A DNA stretch of 56,226 nt from Paraburkholderia sp. CNPSo 3274 (GCF_024206475.1 NZ_JAMBPR010000060.1:1-56226), one strand, 5' to 3'; numbered from the stretch's first letter, positions 1 through 10,567 are shown. Program-made: numbers and translations. Notes: a model not told the origin generated them from the sequence alone.

Positions 1-1
1 C

Positions 2-88
2 TTGAAGAAGGTGGACCAGATGTTCGTGTTGAACATGGCGGCATACAACCTCGTGCGCATGCGATCACTGGCACAAATCCGCTTATAA
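2..88 (+). CDS. DDE transposase, C-terminal tail (partial at window edge)
   Basis: The frame is open from the first bases of the window and ends at TAA after 28 codons. The visible residues (VDQMFVLNMAAYNLVRMR and a short tail) resemble the conserved C-terminal end of IS5/IS1182-type DDE transposases, where a KVDxxFxLxxAAYNLxR motif follows the catalytic core. Only this tail is in the window, so the element cannot be classified or judged intact. It marks the left edge of the window as insertion-sequence DNA. The family call rests on motif memory. Confidence 0.6.
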   Translation: MKKVDQMFVLNMAAYNLVRMRSLAQIRL

Positions 89-1255
89 GTGGCGGAAAGC
101 GTGGCAAGGAGGTCAGAAGTCGGCCTCAAGCCGCCGAAAGAACGTTGAATTCGCGTTGAGATTGCACAATGCGAAAGTTTGCGACTGGCGGGCGCGTACA
201 TCGAGGCGCACCGCTTCCGCCGGGGATGTATTTCCGCAACCTGTTAAGGATATAGGATTCTAGACACGGCCGCGTCCATCATCTGGTGGAGAGAACGCAT
301 TAGGCTACGCCGAGGAGGAGTTCAGATGCGCGCGCCTCATGATCAGAATGCCGCTACCGTTGTCATATTCGCTTCCGGCTACACGGCATCGACCGTCTGC
401 TCAAGCCGATCAACCGTCCGCCGAGTAACCGGCCTCGACGGCCGGATCGCTCCGAAATTTGCCGGGCGTTCTATCGATGCGTCTCGACGCTCCGTTGATT
501 CGATGCCTATATACTCGTGCCCTCAACGAATGAACGTTTGAGGTCAACCCGATACGCATCGCTATGCACAACGTGCGCAACTCTACGTCATGCCCAGCGC
601 AGTCGACCACGAGATCTTCGTGAATGAGTGTGACCAGGACGGGAGGAACACTTGGCCTGAGGCGTGCATGCTCCATGGGCGTAGATCAGTACGCTGGCGC
701 TTTCATCTGCTTTAGCCCGGCTTCGTCCATCCCGAAACCAGGCAGGTCGCCGGGGGAACTTCTGCCGTTCACCTTTGGGCTTGCGCGGCCATTCAAGCGG
801 CGGCTTCCCCTCAAACAACCAACCCTCGTGCCGCACGTTCCCGACAACGGCGGCCACGTTGGTCGTCGGCAGCCCATGACCGACCGATGATTGCGGAAAT
901 CCGGATATCGACAGTCTTCTCAATCACGGTGTTCCGGATAGTGACCCTCGTCGCGCGGTTCACAATCCCTGGATATCCACCTGTACGCTTCGGCGTCGAG
1001 CTTGGCGTGCACGACAGGACCGAACAATGCAGTCTGCACGAATGCGGAAGTTGCGCAGGATGATGAGCGCGCGGCCGTTAGCGCGGAATGGGCGATACAT
1101 GATACGACTCCATATCGATGAATTGTCGTTCACTTCTTCTCTGCAGGTAGAGGTCCCGCCCCAGACGCCGTCACAACGTTCCGCAGCCATTCCGCATGTA
1201 GCGGCCAACCGGTGCAGGTCGAGGGAACAGTCGTAGACCGCGCACCCTCAGCGCA
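89..1255. other. Gene-poor stretch with no recognisable gene
   Basis: After the transposase tail come about 1.2 kb with only short frames on both strands and no recognisable motif. The most plausible start is ATG 326, which follows a strong GGAGGAG ribosome-binding sequence and would give a 71-residue peptide, but its composition is not protein-like. On the minus strand, frames between 588 and 923 are continuous but unrecognised. The stretch is probably IS-flanking or eroded sequence. Confidence 0.45.
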
Positions 1256-1717
1256 TCACGTGGGTCGATCGTCAATGACGAACCATCGGAGCGTGCGAGC
1301 CGGTTGGTCAGGCACGGCAATCTGCACGGGCAGGCTGCCGATCACGCCCTTCACTTGGGCGACAAACGCATCACCTTTCATTGACGCGCGGGAGACGGTT
1401 TTCAGACCGCACTGGGCCGCCGTGTTCAAGCGCGAGTGAACGACGGTGAGCCACCAATCCGTCATCGTGTAGCTCGTGTCGCGAGCTTCGATGCACGTCC
1501 GATAGTTCAAAGCGACAAACTTCCCCGCGTCACCCGTGGCCGCAACCGCCGCCCACGCCTTCTCGTGACTCCCGCCAGTCAGTCCCACAGCGTCCCTTTC
1601 CAACGGTTGCGTTTGCAGCCCATAGGCTACGGCGACGGCTGCAATTGCAACGAGTCCAGCGAGATGCACGGGATGCCGCTTCGCTGCCTGACGGCCCGGT
1701 TTCGGTACAGAAATCAT
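1256..1717 (-). CDS. Small membrane-anchored protein of unknown function
   Basis: This encodes 153 residues. The frame is open further upstream, but the ATG at 1717 is chosen because AAGGGG lies 8 bases before it. A basic N-terminus (about residues 1-18) is followed by one hydrophobic stretch (about 20-36), which fits a membrane anchor or uncleaved signal. The rest is soluble and probably periplasmic, with two cysteines (Cys75 and Cys101 approximately) that could form a disulfide. No family was recognised. The next gene upstream on this strand is the LuxR-type regulator about 350 bases away, so an operon is not obvious. Confidence 0.6.
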   Translation of the reverse strand: MISVPKPGRQAAKRHPVHLAGLVAIAAVAVAYGLQTQPLERDAVGLTGGSHEKAWAAVAATGDAGKFVALNYRTCIEARDTSYTMTDWWLTVVHSRLNTAAQCGLKTVSRASMKGDAFVAQVKGVIGSLPVQIAVPDQPARTLRWFVIDDRPT

Positions 1718-2070
1718 GACGTGATCCCCTTCGTTCGACGACAAGGTCGGGTCCCCGTATCTGTGCTTGTTATCGTCACCCTGCAATACAGTTGCGGCGT
1801 GGATCTTTAACGGGATCGTAGATTATTCGCTGACGCCCGCACATAACCTGAATAGGTGATCGGCGGAGCCCAGCCGATGCCGACGGCGCCTCTCCCGGCC
1901 GCGTCGGACAGACATCCTGATGACGCTATACGGACGCAGTTCAGGCGGGTGATATGGGGCTGGACTTTCCTGAATCCCGGGCTTTGGATATCGCTGATCC
2001 AGGTCTTCAGGGCGAGGTGTGGATTGGGAGGCCGCATCGCTGCTTGTAACGCACCAGCCCACGCAGTTCG

Positions 2071-2871
2071 CTATCGCAACTTGCCGAGCCACAGCGCGGT
2101 GAGCGTTGAGCGATTCCGGACGTTGAATTTCGCGTAGATCGACTTGATATGGACATGCGTCGTGTTCGGACTTTGGTCGAGTTTCTGCGCGATCTGCTTT
2201 TCCGTGAACCCATCGAGCAATCCTAGCAGCACCCTTCGCTCGGCCGACGTGAGGGGTGCATCGGCGATGAGCAGGCCGTGGCTGAGCAGTTGCTGACGGC
2301 TGAACCATCTAAGCCCATGCATCACAAAGCCCAAGCGCTCGAGATCCGGCGCAGAGAAACGGGGCGTCCGCACATCGCGAAATACGAATAGATGAATCCG
2401 CACATCGTCGTTGAGCGAGCAGCGCACCTGGATGCTGTCGCCGTGACCGACTTCGAGGTAGTGGCGCCGATAGTGCTCACCTTCAAACCATTCGGCGGGC
2501 ATCGCCTCGAAGAGCAGGTTGGCACAGAATGGCTCGTTCCCTGACGCGGCCACGACGTGCGACGAGTCGACATGCCCGGACCAAAGCGTGTCGTACTGCT
2601 CCTGCACCGAGGCGACCATCGCCGGTACCGGATTCAGGAGCCGGACCAGCCGTGGACGCCAGCCAAACAAAGGATCCTTTGGCGCCAGCGAAGGCAATCG
2701 CACAACGACGGCCCAAAGCGCATTCTGCGCCTCGACCATCGCACAGAGCGTGGTTAGGAGATGGGACAGCGCGACGTCGCCATCACCTGCAGAGAATTCG
2801 GCCAGCCGATCCCAGAGTGCATAGACGTCATCGTGGACCAGTGGATTGGTGGAATCCGCGAATGAAAGCAT
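2071..2871 (-). CDS. LuxR-family transcriptional regulator
   Basis: The C-terminal 60 residues form a typical LuxR/FixJ HTH: LTSAERRVLLGLLDGFTEKQ is followed by IAQKLDQSPNTTHVHIKSIY. This is the DNA-binding part of LuxR, NarL and GerE proteins. The roughly 200-residue N-terminal part shows no receiver-domain phosphorylation site and no clear autoinducer-domain signature, so the signal is unknown. The start at 2871 is preferred because CTCGGGGACGAC precedes it; a longer form starting at 2928 is possible. The gene is divergent from the EamA-type exporter at 3136 with 264 bases between them, so it may control that gene, but this is inference from position only. Confidence 0.85.
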   Translation of the reverse strand: MLSFADSTNPLVHDDVYALWDRLAEFSAGDGDVALSHLLTTLCAMVEAQNALWAVVVRLPSLAPKDPLFGWRPRLVRLLNPVPAMVASVQEQYDTLWSGHVDSSHVVAASGNEPFCANLLFEAMPAEWFEGEHYRRHYLEVGHGDSIQVRCSLNDDVRIHLFVFRDVRTPRFSAPDLERLGFVMHGLRWFSRQQLLSHGLLIADAPLTSAERRVLLGLLDGFTEKQIAQKLDQSPNTTHVHIKSIYAKFNVRNRSTLTALWLGKLR

Positions 2872-3135
2872 GTCGTCCCCGAGAAAAAAGTGCGGATCAC
2901 CGATCTTCGGTGAGCATGAGCGTATCACCTTTTCAGGTAGTACCCAAGCGCATCCCGGTGCTCGATACTGATTCGCCGCTCACAGCCTCGACAGTCATCA
3001 CCTGGAACCAGGCAGCACGGGCACTCGATGTTTCCAGGCGCGTCGACACCCCGCACACGCGAGACACGGCCGCCGCCCGCTACGTGGTCGCGCTAATCCG
3101 CCCGCACGCTAGTTGCGGTGACGAAAGGAGCCGTG

Positions 3136-4029
3136 ATGAATGCAAATCTGGATCCCACAGACGCGAGTGCAATCACACCTTCTTGCGCCTTGCAGGGCGC
3201 GGCCGCTATCGCTGCATTTGCCTCGAACGCTCTGCTGTGTCGCGTCGCGCTATTCAGCAACAGCATCGACGCAGCTACGTTTTCCGACATCCGGCTGCTG
3301 GCCGGAGGTACGACCTTGCTGGTCGCGACGAAACTGAGCCCGGAACTTGTTCGGCAGTCCAGTCCTGACTGGGTTTCGGCAACCGCGCTAGGCACTTTCA
3401 TGATCCTGTTCTCGTTGTCCTATCTATCCCTTGGCGTCAGCACCGGTGCGCTTGTCCTGTTCGGGACGGTACAACTGACGATATTGATTGCCTGTCTCCT
3501 CAAAGGCGAACGCTTCCACCGAGTGGCGCTAGTTGGGTATCTGGTGGCTATTGCCGGACTTCTATGCCTGACAGTACCTGGCGCCGGCGTTCCGGGATTG
3601 TCTGGTCTGCTTATGATGGTCGGGGCGGGCGCTGCATGGGGGCTCTATACCTTGCGAGGCAAACGCATCGTGAGTCCACTATCATCAACGACAGGAAACT
3701 TCCTTCGGGCGACACCGATCTGCATCGTCTTAGGATTGATCCTTCACGGCCCTGCACATGCGAGCGCAACCGGAGTTGTCCTCGCTGTGGCTTCTGGCGC
3801 CGTGACATCAGCAATTGGCTTTGTAGTGTGGAGCTCGACGATCCGAAGACTGCCGCCAATGTCCGCGGCCGCCATCCAACTCCTGGTGCCGCCCGTTGCA
3901 GCGCTCGGTGGCGTTTTCTTCCTGCATGAACCCGTGAGCACGCGTCTCGCGTTCAGTTTTGTTGCCGTCCTTGTTGGCATTTCGCTGACGGCTTCGGCCG
4001 GCGCCAGACACAACGGCAAACCTCAATAG
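3136..4029 (+). CDS. EamA/DMT-family membrane transporter
   Basis: This encodes 297 residues with about ten hydrophobic segments in two similar halves, the arrangement of EamA (drug/metabolite transporter) permeases. Family members export amino acids, metabolites or drugs across the inner membrane. The N-terminal half includes the segment around SLGVSTGALVLFGTVQL, and the second half ends near LLVPPVAALGGVFFLHEPVS, a common EamA pattern (PVxAxxxGxxxLxE). The ATG at 3136 is preferred over one six codons earlier because AAAGGAG lies 5 bases upstream. The substrate cannot be told. It is divergent from the LuxR-type regulator. Confidence 0.85.
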   Translation: MNANLDPTDASAITPSCALQGAAAIAAFASNALLCRVALFSNSIDAATFSDIRLLAGGTTLLVATKLSPELVRQSSPDWVSATALGTFMILFSLSYLSLGVSTGALVLFGTVQLTILIACLLKGERFHRVALVGYLVAIAGLLCLTVPGAGVPGLSGLLMMVGAGAAWGLYTLRGKRIVSPLSSTTGNFLRATPICIVLGLILHGPAHASATGVVLAVASGAVTSAIGFVVWSSTIRRLPPMSAAAIQLLVPPVAALGGVFFLHEPVSTRLAFSFVAVLVGISLTASAGARHNGKPQ

Positions 4030-4376
4030 GCGCGCGGCCTGGGCGCGGAAGACGCGTCCTGCTGTTTTCGTTACCATAGACTCCCAGCGTCCGGGTTCGA
4101 ACATGGAGCGGCCGTTCGTTTGATCGACTCGCCAGTGTCGGCTTCGGGTCGGTTATGCCCGTTGCATGAGACGTGGGCCGGGGGCGAGCGGCGTGCTCGG
4201 TCGTGGGACGCAGTGCGGCCACCTTGGGACATTCGACCGCGCTCTCAGACGGACATTCGAACGTCGGCTCCGCCCCAGGTGGCAGACCTTCGCCGACGAC
4301 CGTACGCGTCGCGTTCTCGGCCGTTCCAGCAAGCATTCAGGTAAAAAACCAGGTCACGGGTCGCGACACCGGACAG
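4030..4376. other. Intergenic stretch between convergent genes
   Basis: This holds 347 bases between the stop of the EamA gene and the stop of the giant sensor gene. Only overlapping short frames without protein-like composition were seen. No hairpin followed by a T-run was found. Confidence 0.4.
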
Positions 4377-7300
4377 TCACGGCGAGAATTCATCGTCAAT
4401 CTGATTCGATTGCGCCAGCGATGCGCTGTTCGGCAAGGCGAGAGCCGGTACGGAGAACTGAAACACAGCGCCACGGGGCACGTTCGCGGTGACCCACAGG
4501 CGTCCCCCATGCGCGTCCACAATGGATCGGCAGATTGACAACCCCATGCCCGTTCCATCAGCCTTCGTCGTGTAGAACGGCTCGAAGAGTCGCTCGGTGT
4601 TTTCCGCGGTGACGCCCGGCCCCGAATCGCGCACGGAAATGAGCACGTCACCCGAGTCATCGTTGCCGCTGCTGATGATCAATTCTCGCGACTCCTCCCC
4701 GACCGCGCTCATCGCTTCAATGGCGTTGAGTACCAGGTTCAGCGTCACCTGCTGGAGTTGGATGCGGTCGCCTGCAACCATCGGCAGGTCTCCGGCTAGC
4801 TGCGTCCGCACCGATACGCCGTTCTTCTCGGCCGCGACTCGCGTAAGCGCAATGACCTCACCAATAGCCTCGTTGATCTGCAGCGGTTCCTTACGCGGGG
4901 GGGCACCCTTGACAAGGCCATGAATCCGGTTGGCAACCTCGCTCGCGAGCCTTGCGTCCTTGATGATCCGATCAAATGTCAGCCGAGCCTCCTCCAGGTT
5001 CGGCGGCTGGGCACTCAGCCAGCATAGCCCCGCCTGCGCGCTGATAGCATTCGCGGCAACCGGCTGCTTGATTTCGTGAGTGATGGACGCCACCAGTTGC
5101 CCCAGTGTCGAGACGCGGTTCGCGTGCTCTAGCGCAATCTGCGCGTCACGGTAGCGGCGCTCGCTCTCTTGCATCTCGGCCTCCGCCCGCTTGCGCCCGG
5201 TCAGATCGAGTATGAAAGAGACACCCTGCTTCCGGCCTTCAAAGGCGGCTGTACCCACCAGCACAGGTACGCGAGTGCCATCCTTGCGTAGATACTCCTT
5301 CTCGTAGGGTTGGATCGTTCCGCTCCTCACCAGCTCGGCTTGCGCTTGTGCCGTACGCTCCCACCATTCCGGTGGCGTGAGGGTTGAACGACGTACGCGA
5401 CCTGACGCGAAATCGTCACGGTCGTATCCCACCATGCTCAGAAACGTGTCATTAGCCTCGTAATAGACAGCGTCAGTGGTTTCAGGCGTCTCACCTTCAA
5501 GCTGCCACATGAAGATCCCGACGATGTTGGCGTCGACGAGGCGCCGGATCTTCGCTTCGCGTTCCGCGAGATCACGGTACAGGCGGGCATTTTCCAGCGT
5601 CATCGCAGCCAGCGAAGCCAGCACCTTCAAAACCGCAATCCGTGCCGGGGTAAAGGCACGGGCAGCGAGGTGGTTCTCCAGATAAAGCAGTGCGATTAGC
5701 CTTCCCTGTTTGACGAATGGTAGGCAGAGGACCGATCGCGCCTGCACGCGGGCAATGTACTCGTCGTTGGAGAAGCTGCCCTGGGCCGAGGCATCGTCGA
5801 GGATCACGCTCTCCTGGGTACGCGCGCAATACTGGAGAATCGACTCGGGAAGCTCGGCGGCAGAGATCGGTGCCTCGCGCAGCGCGACCGTGACTGAGCC
5901 GCCGTCTGTATCGGCCTGCGCCTCGATCCATAGCTCGGCACCCCGCGGGAGCAAGAGCAAGCCGCGTTGCGCACCAGCGTGTTCCACTGCGGTGCGCATC
6001 AGCGCTTCGATCAGGTTCTCGAGCACAATTTCACCCGACACGATCTGTGAGACGCTCAGCACTGTAGCGAGATCCAGCTGCTCGATTGGCGTGCCGGGGG
6101 TGGCCGTCTGGCGCGCATGGTTCGCATGGTCCGGATAGGGCTTGAGGTGGGGGTAGCATTGGTCAAGCTGTCGCACCTTGCCATTGGCTCCCCACCGCAG
6201 ATAAGCATCATGGGCATCCAGCAGGTAGACGCGCGCTATTTTCTCAAAACCGCGCGTCGAATAGAAACGCGCAGCAAGTTCGTTGGCAAGCGCCTCGTTG
6301 TGCACAAAGCCGCTTGCCTGGGCCGAGCGGATCGCCTGCTCGTAAAGCGCTTCGGCATCGAGCGCGCGACCTTCGATCCGGGCGATCTCCGCCCCCACGA
6401 GGGCGGCGCGGTTCTCGAAATTCTCTGGGCAAGTACCTGCCCAGATCTCGAGTTGTCCTTGATGCTCGGCCAGCGCCTCGATGTGAACCTGTCGTTCCTC
6501 AGCCGTTGCCGTACCGAAGCAGGCCGCGCGAGACAACGCGCCGTAAAAGTGATATTCGGCGATTTCGAAGCTGGGGGACGCCCAAAGCAGCCGTCGCGCC
6601 CGCAATGCGGCATCGACCGCCGCACCATAATCGCCCGCGAAGAACCGCGCCTGCAGCTTACGGATCCAATACCAGCACTCGGCAATGGCCAGATTCGGGT
6701 TCTCCGCGAAGCGGCGTTCGATCCGAAGCTCATCAAAATTCGCATCGTCGATGCGGCCAAACGTCGGCGTGAGCCCCCTCAGCGCCCGTACCAGGCCGAG
6801 CTGGACGCTGATGCCGTCAACGATGGCACCGTATCGCATCTTCTGCGCAAACGCGAGACCCCGTTCGGCTTCGCCTTGTACTTCCTCTAGCGGATCGCCG
6901 GCGGCGAGCAGGTTCGTATTCAGGTGGAAACAACTGTACGCCGCGCAAGCGAGGTCCCCGCTTCGGTTGGCCGCCTCGAATGTACGACGCACCAGGTCAC
7001 GGCCAGCCCGGACAGGTTGTTTCCACGGCAGGACGAGACCGCCAAAGGTCATATAGGTCCTTGCATCGTAGCGCTTCAGCCCGCGCTGCTCGACCAGCTC
7101 GTAGCCGAGCCGGCCGAATCGATATGCGGTCTCGTAGTCGCCGAAGCGCAGCCCGGCGATCACGCCGAGCCGCACATAGGCGTAAGAGGACGCGTCAGCG
7201 TTGCCGCGCTCGAGACTCAGATTGACCATGCGACAAATGATCAGGCAAGCAAGGTTCGGATTCGAATGATAGGCAGGCACAGCGAGCCTGGCGAGAACAT

Positions 7301-9980
7301 CGAGGGTCGCGAGGGATGCCGGGTCGCTCATCAAGGGCAGATCGACAAGTGCCTCAAGCGGGCGCTCTCCGAGGGTGGACCAGATCTGCTGATACTCCCG
7401 GCGCGCTTCCTCTTCCGTCGGATGCGGCGACCACTCGATGCCCAGACGCCGGAGGCATTCGAGACCGACGTCGACCGCGCGGCCGCTCTGGTCGCGGGTC
7501 AGGTGCAGGTCCATGCGCAGACACGCGACGCACGCGTCTTCCACCGAATCTAGCGTGCGGGCGGCCAGTACCGCCAGACGCTCGTCCGCAGCCGCCAGCG
7601 CACCGGTCAGAAATTCGCATTCGGCCCGGTGCAACTCCAGCGCGAAGATGAGCTCCCGCAGGCGATCCCAGCCATCGTCGCCCACGAGCGTCACGCCGGC
7701 GACCAGATAGGTAAGCGCTGATGCGTAAGCGGTGGAAGCCTTGGCGCGTTTTCCGGCGATCAGGTTGTACGCGGCGAGCTGATCCCGCTCTGCTTGTGTC
7801 GTGATCAAGGGGATCGCACGATTAAGCTGATTGACGATCTCGAAGATCGCCTCGTCGCGCTTGCCCGTAGGCGTGTGCTCCGCCAGCAGTCGGCCGATTC
7901 GAAGGTGCACCTCGCCTCGCCGCGCTTCGGCGATCAGCGAATACGCGGCTTCCTGAATGCGATCGTGGGCGAACCGGTAGCCAGCCGCGCCGCGCTCCAC
8001 CAGTTCCAGCCGGACGGCGGGCCAGAGCGCCCCATGAACCTGCTCCTCTGACGTCCCGAGGACCAGCGCGAGCGTCGTCGTCCCGGCGCTGTTGCCAAGA
8101 CACGCCAGTTGCTGCAATGCATGCTGTGTTTCGCGCGGCAGGCGCGTGAGCTTGTCGACCATGAGGTCGACGACGTTATCGGTATAGCCCTTGGCGTGAA
8201 TGCGCTCCAGATTCCAGCACCAGCGGCCGGCATCGTGGTCAAAGAGGAGCATGCCCTCGTCGGCAAGCGACGACAGGAACTGGATGGCAAAAAACGGATT
8301 GCCGCCGGTTTTCTGGTGGACCAGTTCCGCGAGCGGTGCGGCGTGCGCGGGCTCGCAGCGAAGCGCGTCTGCGAGCCACTGCCGCAGATGCGCCTGCCTG
8401 AGCGGCGCAAGGGCAATTTGCGTGACCTTGCCACCACTGGCCTTGATCGCTTCGAGCTTGCGCTTCAGCGGATGGTCGGGGCTCACCTCGTTGTCGCGAT
8501 AGGCACCGATCAGCATGAGGTGCTGCAGATCGGATCGGGTCAACAGATCCTCGAGCAGATCGAGCGTGGCCGGGTCGAGCCATTGCAGGTCGTCGAGAAA
8601 GAGCGCCAGTGGATGGTCCGCCCGGGCAAAGACACCGATGAAGCGCTGGAACACGAGCTGAAAACGCCGTTGAGCGTCTTGAGGCGCAAGCAGGGGGACC
8701 GGTGGCGGTTCGCCGATGATGAGCTTGAGCTCGGGGACGAGGTCGACCATCAGCCGTGCGTTCGGCTCGAGCGCCTCGAGAAAGGCGTCACGCCAGCCTG
8801 AGAGCTCGACCTCGCGCTTGCCGAGAAGCGGTCGCACGAGGCTCTGAAAAGCCTGAGCAAGTGTCGCATACGGGATATCGCGCTTGTACTGGTCAAACTT
8901 GCCCGCGGCGAAGAGCCCGCGCGGCGGCACCAGCACCGTGTGCAATTCATTGACGACCGCGGACTTGCCAATGCCCGAATAGCCGGAGACCAGCACCAAC
9001 TCCGGCGCGCCGTTTTTGACGATGCGATCGAAGGAGGCCAGCAAGGTCGCAACCTCGTTTGAGCGCCCGTAGAGCCTTTCCGGGATGAGCAGCCGGTCGG
9101 GCGTGTCCTGTTGACCGGGAGCAAAGTCGTCGATGTCACCTTGGGCTTCCCACTCAGCGAGGCAGCGTCGCAGATCGCGCTCGACGCCGCCGGCGGTCTG
9201 GTAGCGCTCCTCGGCCGTTTTGGCCATCAGCTTCATGATGATTGCCGACACCGGGGCGGGGACGCTCTCCAGCCGCTCGCTGGGCGGCACCGGCATTCGC
9301 GCGATATGGCAGTGCACCCACTCCATGGGGTCAGCGGCCGTAAACGGAAGCACGCCGGTGAACATCCGGTAGAGCGTCACGCCGAGCGCATACAGATCGC
9401 TGCGGGCGTCGATCGAGCGGTTCATGCGCCCGGTCTGTTCGGGGGCCATGTAGGCAAGCGTACCGGCGAGGGTCTCGGGCGGCTCGGGCGCCTGTCGCTC
9501 GCGTCGTAGCTGCGAGGCGATGCCGAAGCCGGTCAGCCGCGGCTGTCCGTCCGTGCAGTTCACGAGGATATGGCCAGGCTTGAGGTCCTTATGGACGAGG
9601 CCGCGCTGGTGAAGCTTGCCCAGCGCGGCGGCGATGCCGACGGCGAGGCGCAGAGCACTGCCCACCGCCATGGGCGCACCGATCAGCCGCTCGAGCGGCT
9701 CACCACCCGGATCCTCAAGCACCAGCAGCGTCCGACCGCCTTCGCGCACCAGTTCCAGCGGCCGCGCCGCCCACGCGCAATCGAGTTCGTCCTTCAGTTC
9801 TAATTCGTGAGCGAGCCGATCGAGGCCGGCAGGTGAGGGCTGCCCAACGGCGGGCCGCGCAATGAGCAGCGTCCCGTCGCCGCCATCGGCCCGTCGTGCC
9901 CGGCTGAAGACGCACGCGCCATCCTCCCACAAGGTTTGGAGGCCGTTAACCATGTCGCCGTAACCCTCGGTAGCATTCAT
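4377..9980 (-). CDS. Giant multidomain sensor: kinase-like, AAA ATPase, GAF, PAS, histidine kinase
   Basis: This encodes 1867 residues. Residues about 1-275 resemble a Ser/Thr protein kinase, with a catalytic-loop motif VHKDLKPGHILVN and an APE-like motif MAPEQ. The Mg-binding DFG is replaced by GFG (LTGFGIAS), so this part may be a pseudokinase. An AAA/STAND-type ATPase follows, with Walker A GYSGIGKSAVV near residue 335 and Walker B LFLDDLQWLD. A long helical, TPR-like middle leads to a GAF domain (about 1290-1460) and a PAS domain (about 1470-1600). The end is a histidine kinase with phospho-acceptor His1635 in SITHEIKQP, N-box LNLVLNAIEAM, DSGPG and GTGMGLSICRS. The ATG follows GGAGGG. 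Such hybrids are known in bacteria, but no cognate response regulator lies nearby and the signal is unknown. Confidence 0.9.
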   Translation of the reverse strand: MNATEGYGDMVNGLQTLWEDGACVFSRARRADGGDGTLLIARPAVGQPSPAGLDRLAHELELKDELDCAWAARPLELVREGGRTLLVLEDPGGEPLERLIGAPMAVGSALRLAVGIAAALGKLHQRGLVHKDLKPGHILVNCTDGQPRLTGFGIASQLRRERQAPEPPETLAGTLAYMAPEQTGRMNRSIDARSDLYALGVTLYRMFTGVLPFTAADPMEWVHCHIARMPVPPSERLESVPAPVSAIIMKLMAKTAEERYQTAGGVERDLRRCLAEWEAQGDIDDFAPGQQDTPDRLLIPERLYGRSNEVATLLASFDRIVKNGAPELVLVSGYSGIGKSAVVNELHTVLVPPRGLFAAGKFDQYKRDIPYATLAQAFQSLVRPLLGKREVELSGWRDAFLEALEPNARLMVDLVPELKLIIGEPPPVPLLAPQDAQRRFQLVFQRFIGVFARADHPLALFLDDLQWLDPATLDLLEDLLTRSDLQHLMLIGAYRDNEVSPDHPLKRKLEAIKASGGKVTQIALAPLRQAHLRQWLADALRCEPAHAAPLAELVHQKTGGNPFFAIQFLSSLADEGMLLFDHDAGRWCWNLERIHAKGYTDNVVDLMVDKLTRLPRETQHALQQLACLGNSAGTTTLALVLGTSEEQVHGALWPAVRLELVERGAAGYRFAHDRIQEAAYSLIAEARRGEVHLRIGRLLAEHTPTGKRDEAIFEIVNQLNRAIPLITTQAERDQLAAYNLIAGKRAKASTAYASALTYLVAGVTLVGDDGWDRLRELIFALELHRAECEFLTGALAAADERLAVLAARTLDSVEDACVACLRMDLHLTRDQSGRAVDVGLECLRRLGIEWSPHPTEEEARREYQQIWSTLGERPLEALVDLPLMSDPASLATLDVLARLAVPAYHSNPNLACLIICRMVNLSLERGNADASSYAYVRLGVIAGLRFGDYETAYRFGRLGYELVEQRGLKRYDARTYMTFGGLVLPWKQPVRAGRDLVRRTFEAANRSGDLACAAYSCFHLNTNLLAAGDPLEEVQGEAERGLAFAQKMRYGAIVDGISVQLGLVRALRGLTPTFGRIDDANFDELRIERRFAENPNLAIAECWYWIRKLQARFFAGDYGAAVDAALRARRLLWASPSFEIAEYHFYGALSRAACFGTATAEERQVHIEALAEHQGQLEIWAGTCPENFENRAALVGAEIARIEGRALDAEALYEQAIRSAQASGFVHNEALANELAARFYSTRGFEKIARVYLLDAHDAYLRWGANGKVRQLDQCYPHLKPYPDHANHARQTATPGTPIEQLDLATVLSVSQIVSGEIVLENLIEALMRTAVEHAGAQRGLLLLPRGAELWIEAQADTDGGSVTVALREAPISAAELPESILQYCARTQESVILDDASAQGSFSNDEYIARVQARSVLCLPFVKQGRLIALLYLENHLAARAFTPARIAVLKVLASLAAMTLENARLYRDLAEREAKIRRLVDANIVGIFMWQLEGETPETTDAVYYEANDTFLSMVGYDRDDFASGRVRRSTLTPPEWWERTAQAQAELVRSGTIQPYEKEYLRKDGTRVPVLVGTAAFEGRKQGVSFILDLTGRKRAEAEMQESERRYRDAQIALEHANRVSTLGQLVASITHEIKQPVAANAISAQAGLCWLSAQPPNLEEARLTFDRIIKDARLASEVANRIHGLVKGAPPRKEPLQINEAIGEVIALTRVAAEKNGVSVRTQLAGDLPMVAGDRIQLQQVTLNLVLNAIEAMSAVGEESRELIISSGNDDSGDVLISVRDSGPGVTAENTERLFEPFYTTKADGTGMGLSICRSIVDAHGGRLWVTANVPRGAVFQFSVPALALPNSASLAQSNQIDDEFSP

Positions 9981-10261
9981 CTGCCGCCCTCCGCCATCGC
10001 GTCAGAATACACCCTACGACCTATGAAGACGGAGCCCGCACGTTGACGCGAAACGGGTCCGGCCCGCGCGGAGCGCTTGCGCGACACAAGGCGCGCTTCG
10101 ATGCCGGCGAGTGCTTTGTGCGGTTACCGACACCAAGTTACCGGTCTCTTCCACCCTCCAAAGCGGTTGTTCCCCGCGCTCTTAGTAACGGAGGACGGGT
10201 GTGGGTCGCGTGCGGCCGATCGCCGTCAGGCAGAGGTCTGCCAAGGGCGGTCTGTCGGCAT

Positions 10262-10567
10262 TTATGCTCCAAAGTAATCGAGTTCGGGCGTCACGCGCTG
10301 AAGATCTGCGACCGAGAGCGTTATGCGCTCGCCTGTTGCAGATTCTGCTCCATATTGTTGCACGGTCGTTAGAATTCGGCGTTTGTTCAACTCGAACGCG
10401 AGTCGCACCTGTTGCACAGTCTGATTGCGAGCGCCAAGCTCTTCGCAAACGACTTCAAACGGCAGCGCGAAAGCGCAGTATCCCCAACCGAACCCGTAGG
10501 CGGAAAACCACACCGCCGAGTCGGCGCAAAGAATGGGGGCGGTCATGAAAGTATGTGGCTGATCCAT
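10262..10567 (-). CDS. Small DUF1488-like protein
   Basis: This encodes 101 residues. The ATG at 10567 is chosen because CAGGTGA lies 7 bases upstream; the frame extends further but without a better start. The pattern of an aromatic N-terminal strand, a central helix (FEVVCEELGARNQTV) and a C-terminal stretch ending near LSVADLQ recalls DUF1488 proteins. These are about 85-100 residues, common in Burkholderia, and of unknown function. The match is from memory and moderate. The gene stands alone between the giant sensor gene and the permease gene. Confidence 0.55.
   Translation of the reverse strand: MDQPHTFMTAPILCADSAVWFSAYGFGWGYCAFALPFEVVCEELGARNQTVQQVRLAFELNKRRILTTVQQYGAESATGERITLSVADLQRVTPELDYFGA

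Noticed and set aside
588..923. Minus-strand frame of 111 residues near the left edge
   Set aside because: No motif, no ribosome-binding site, and competing frames of equal quality on both strands.
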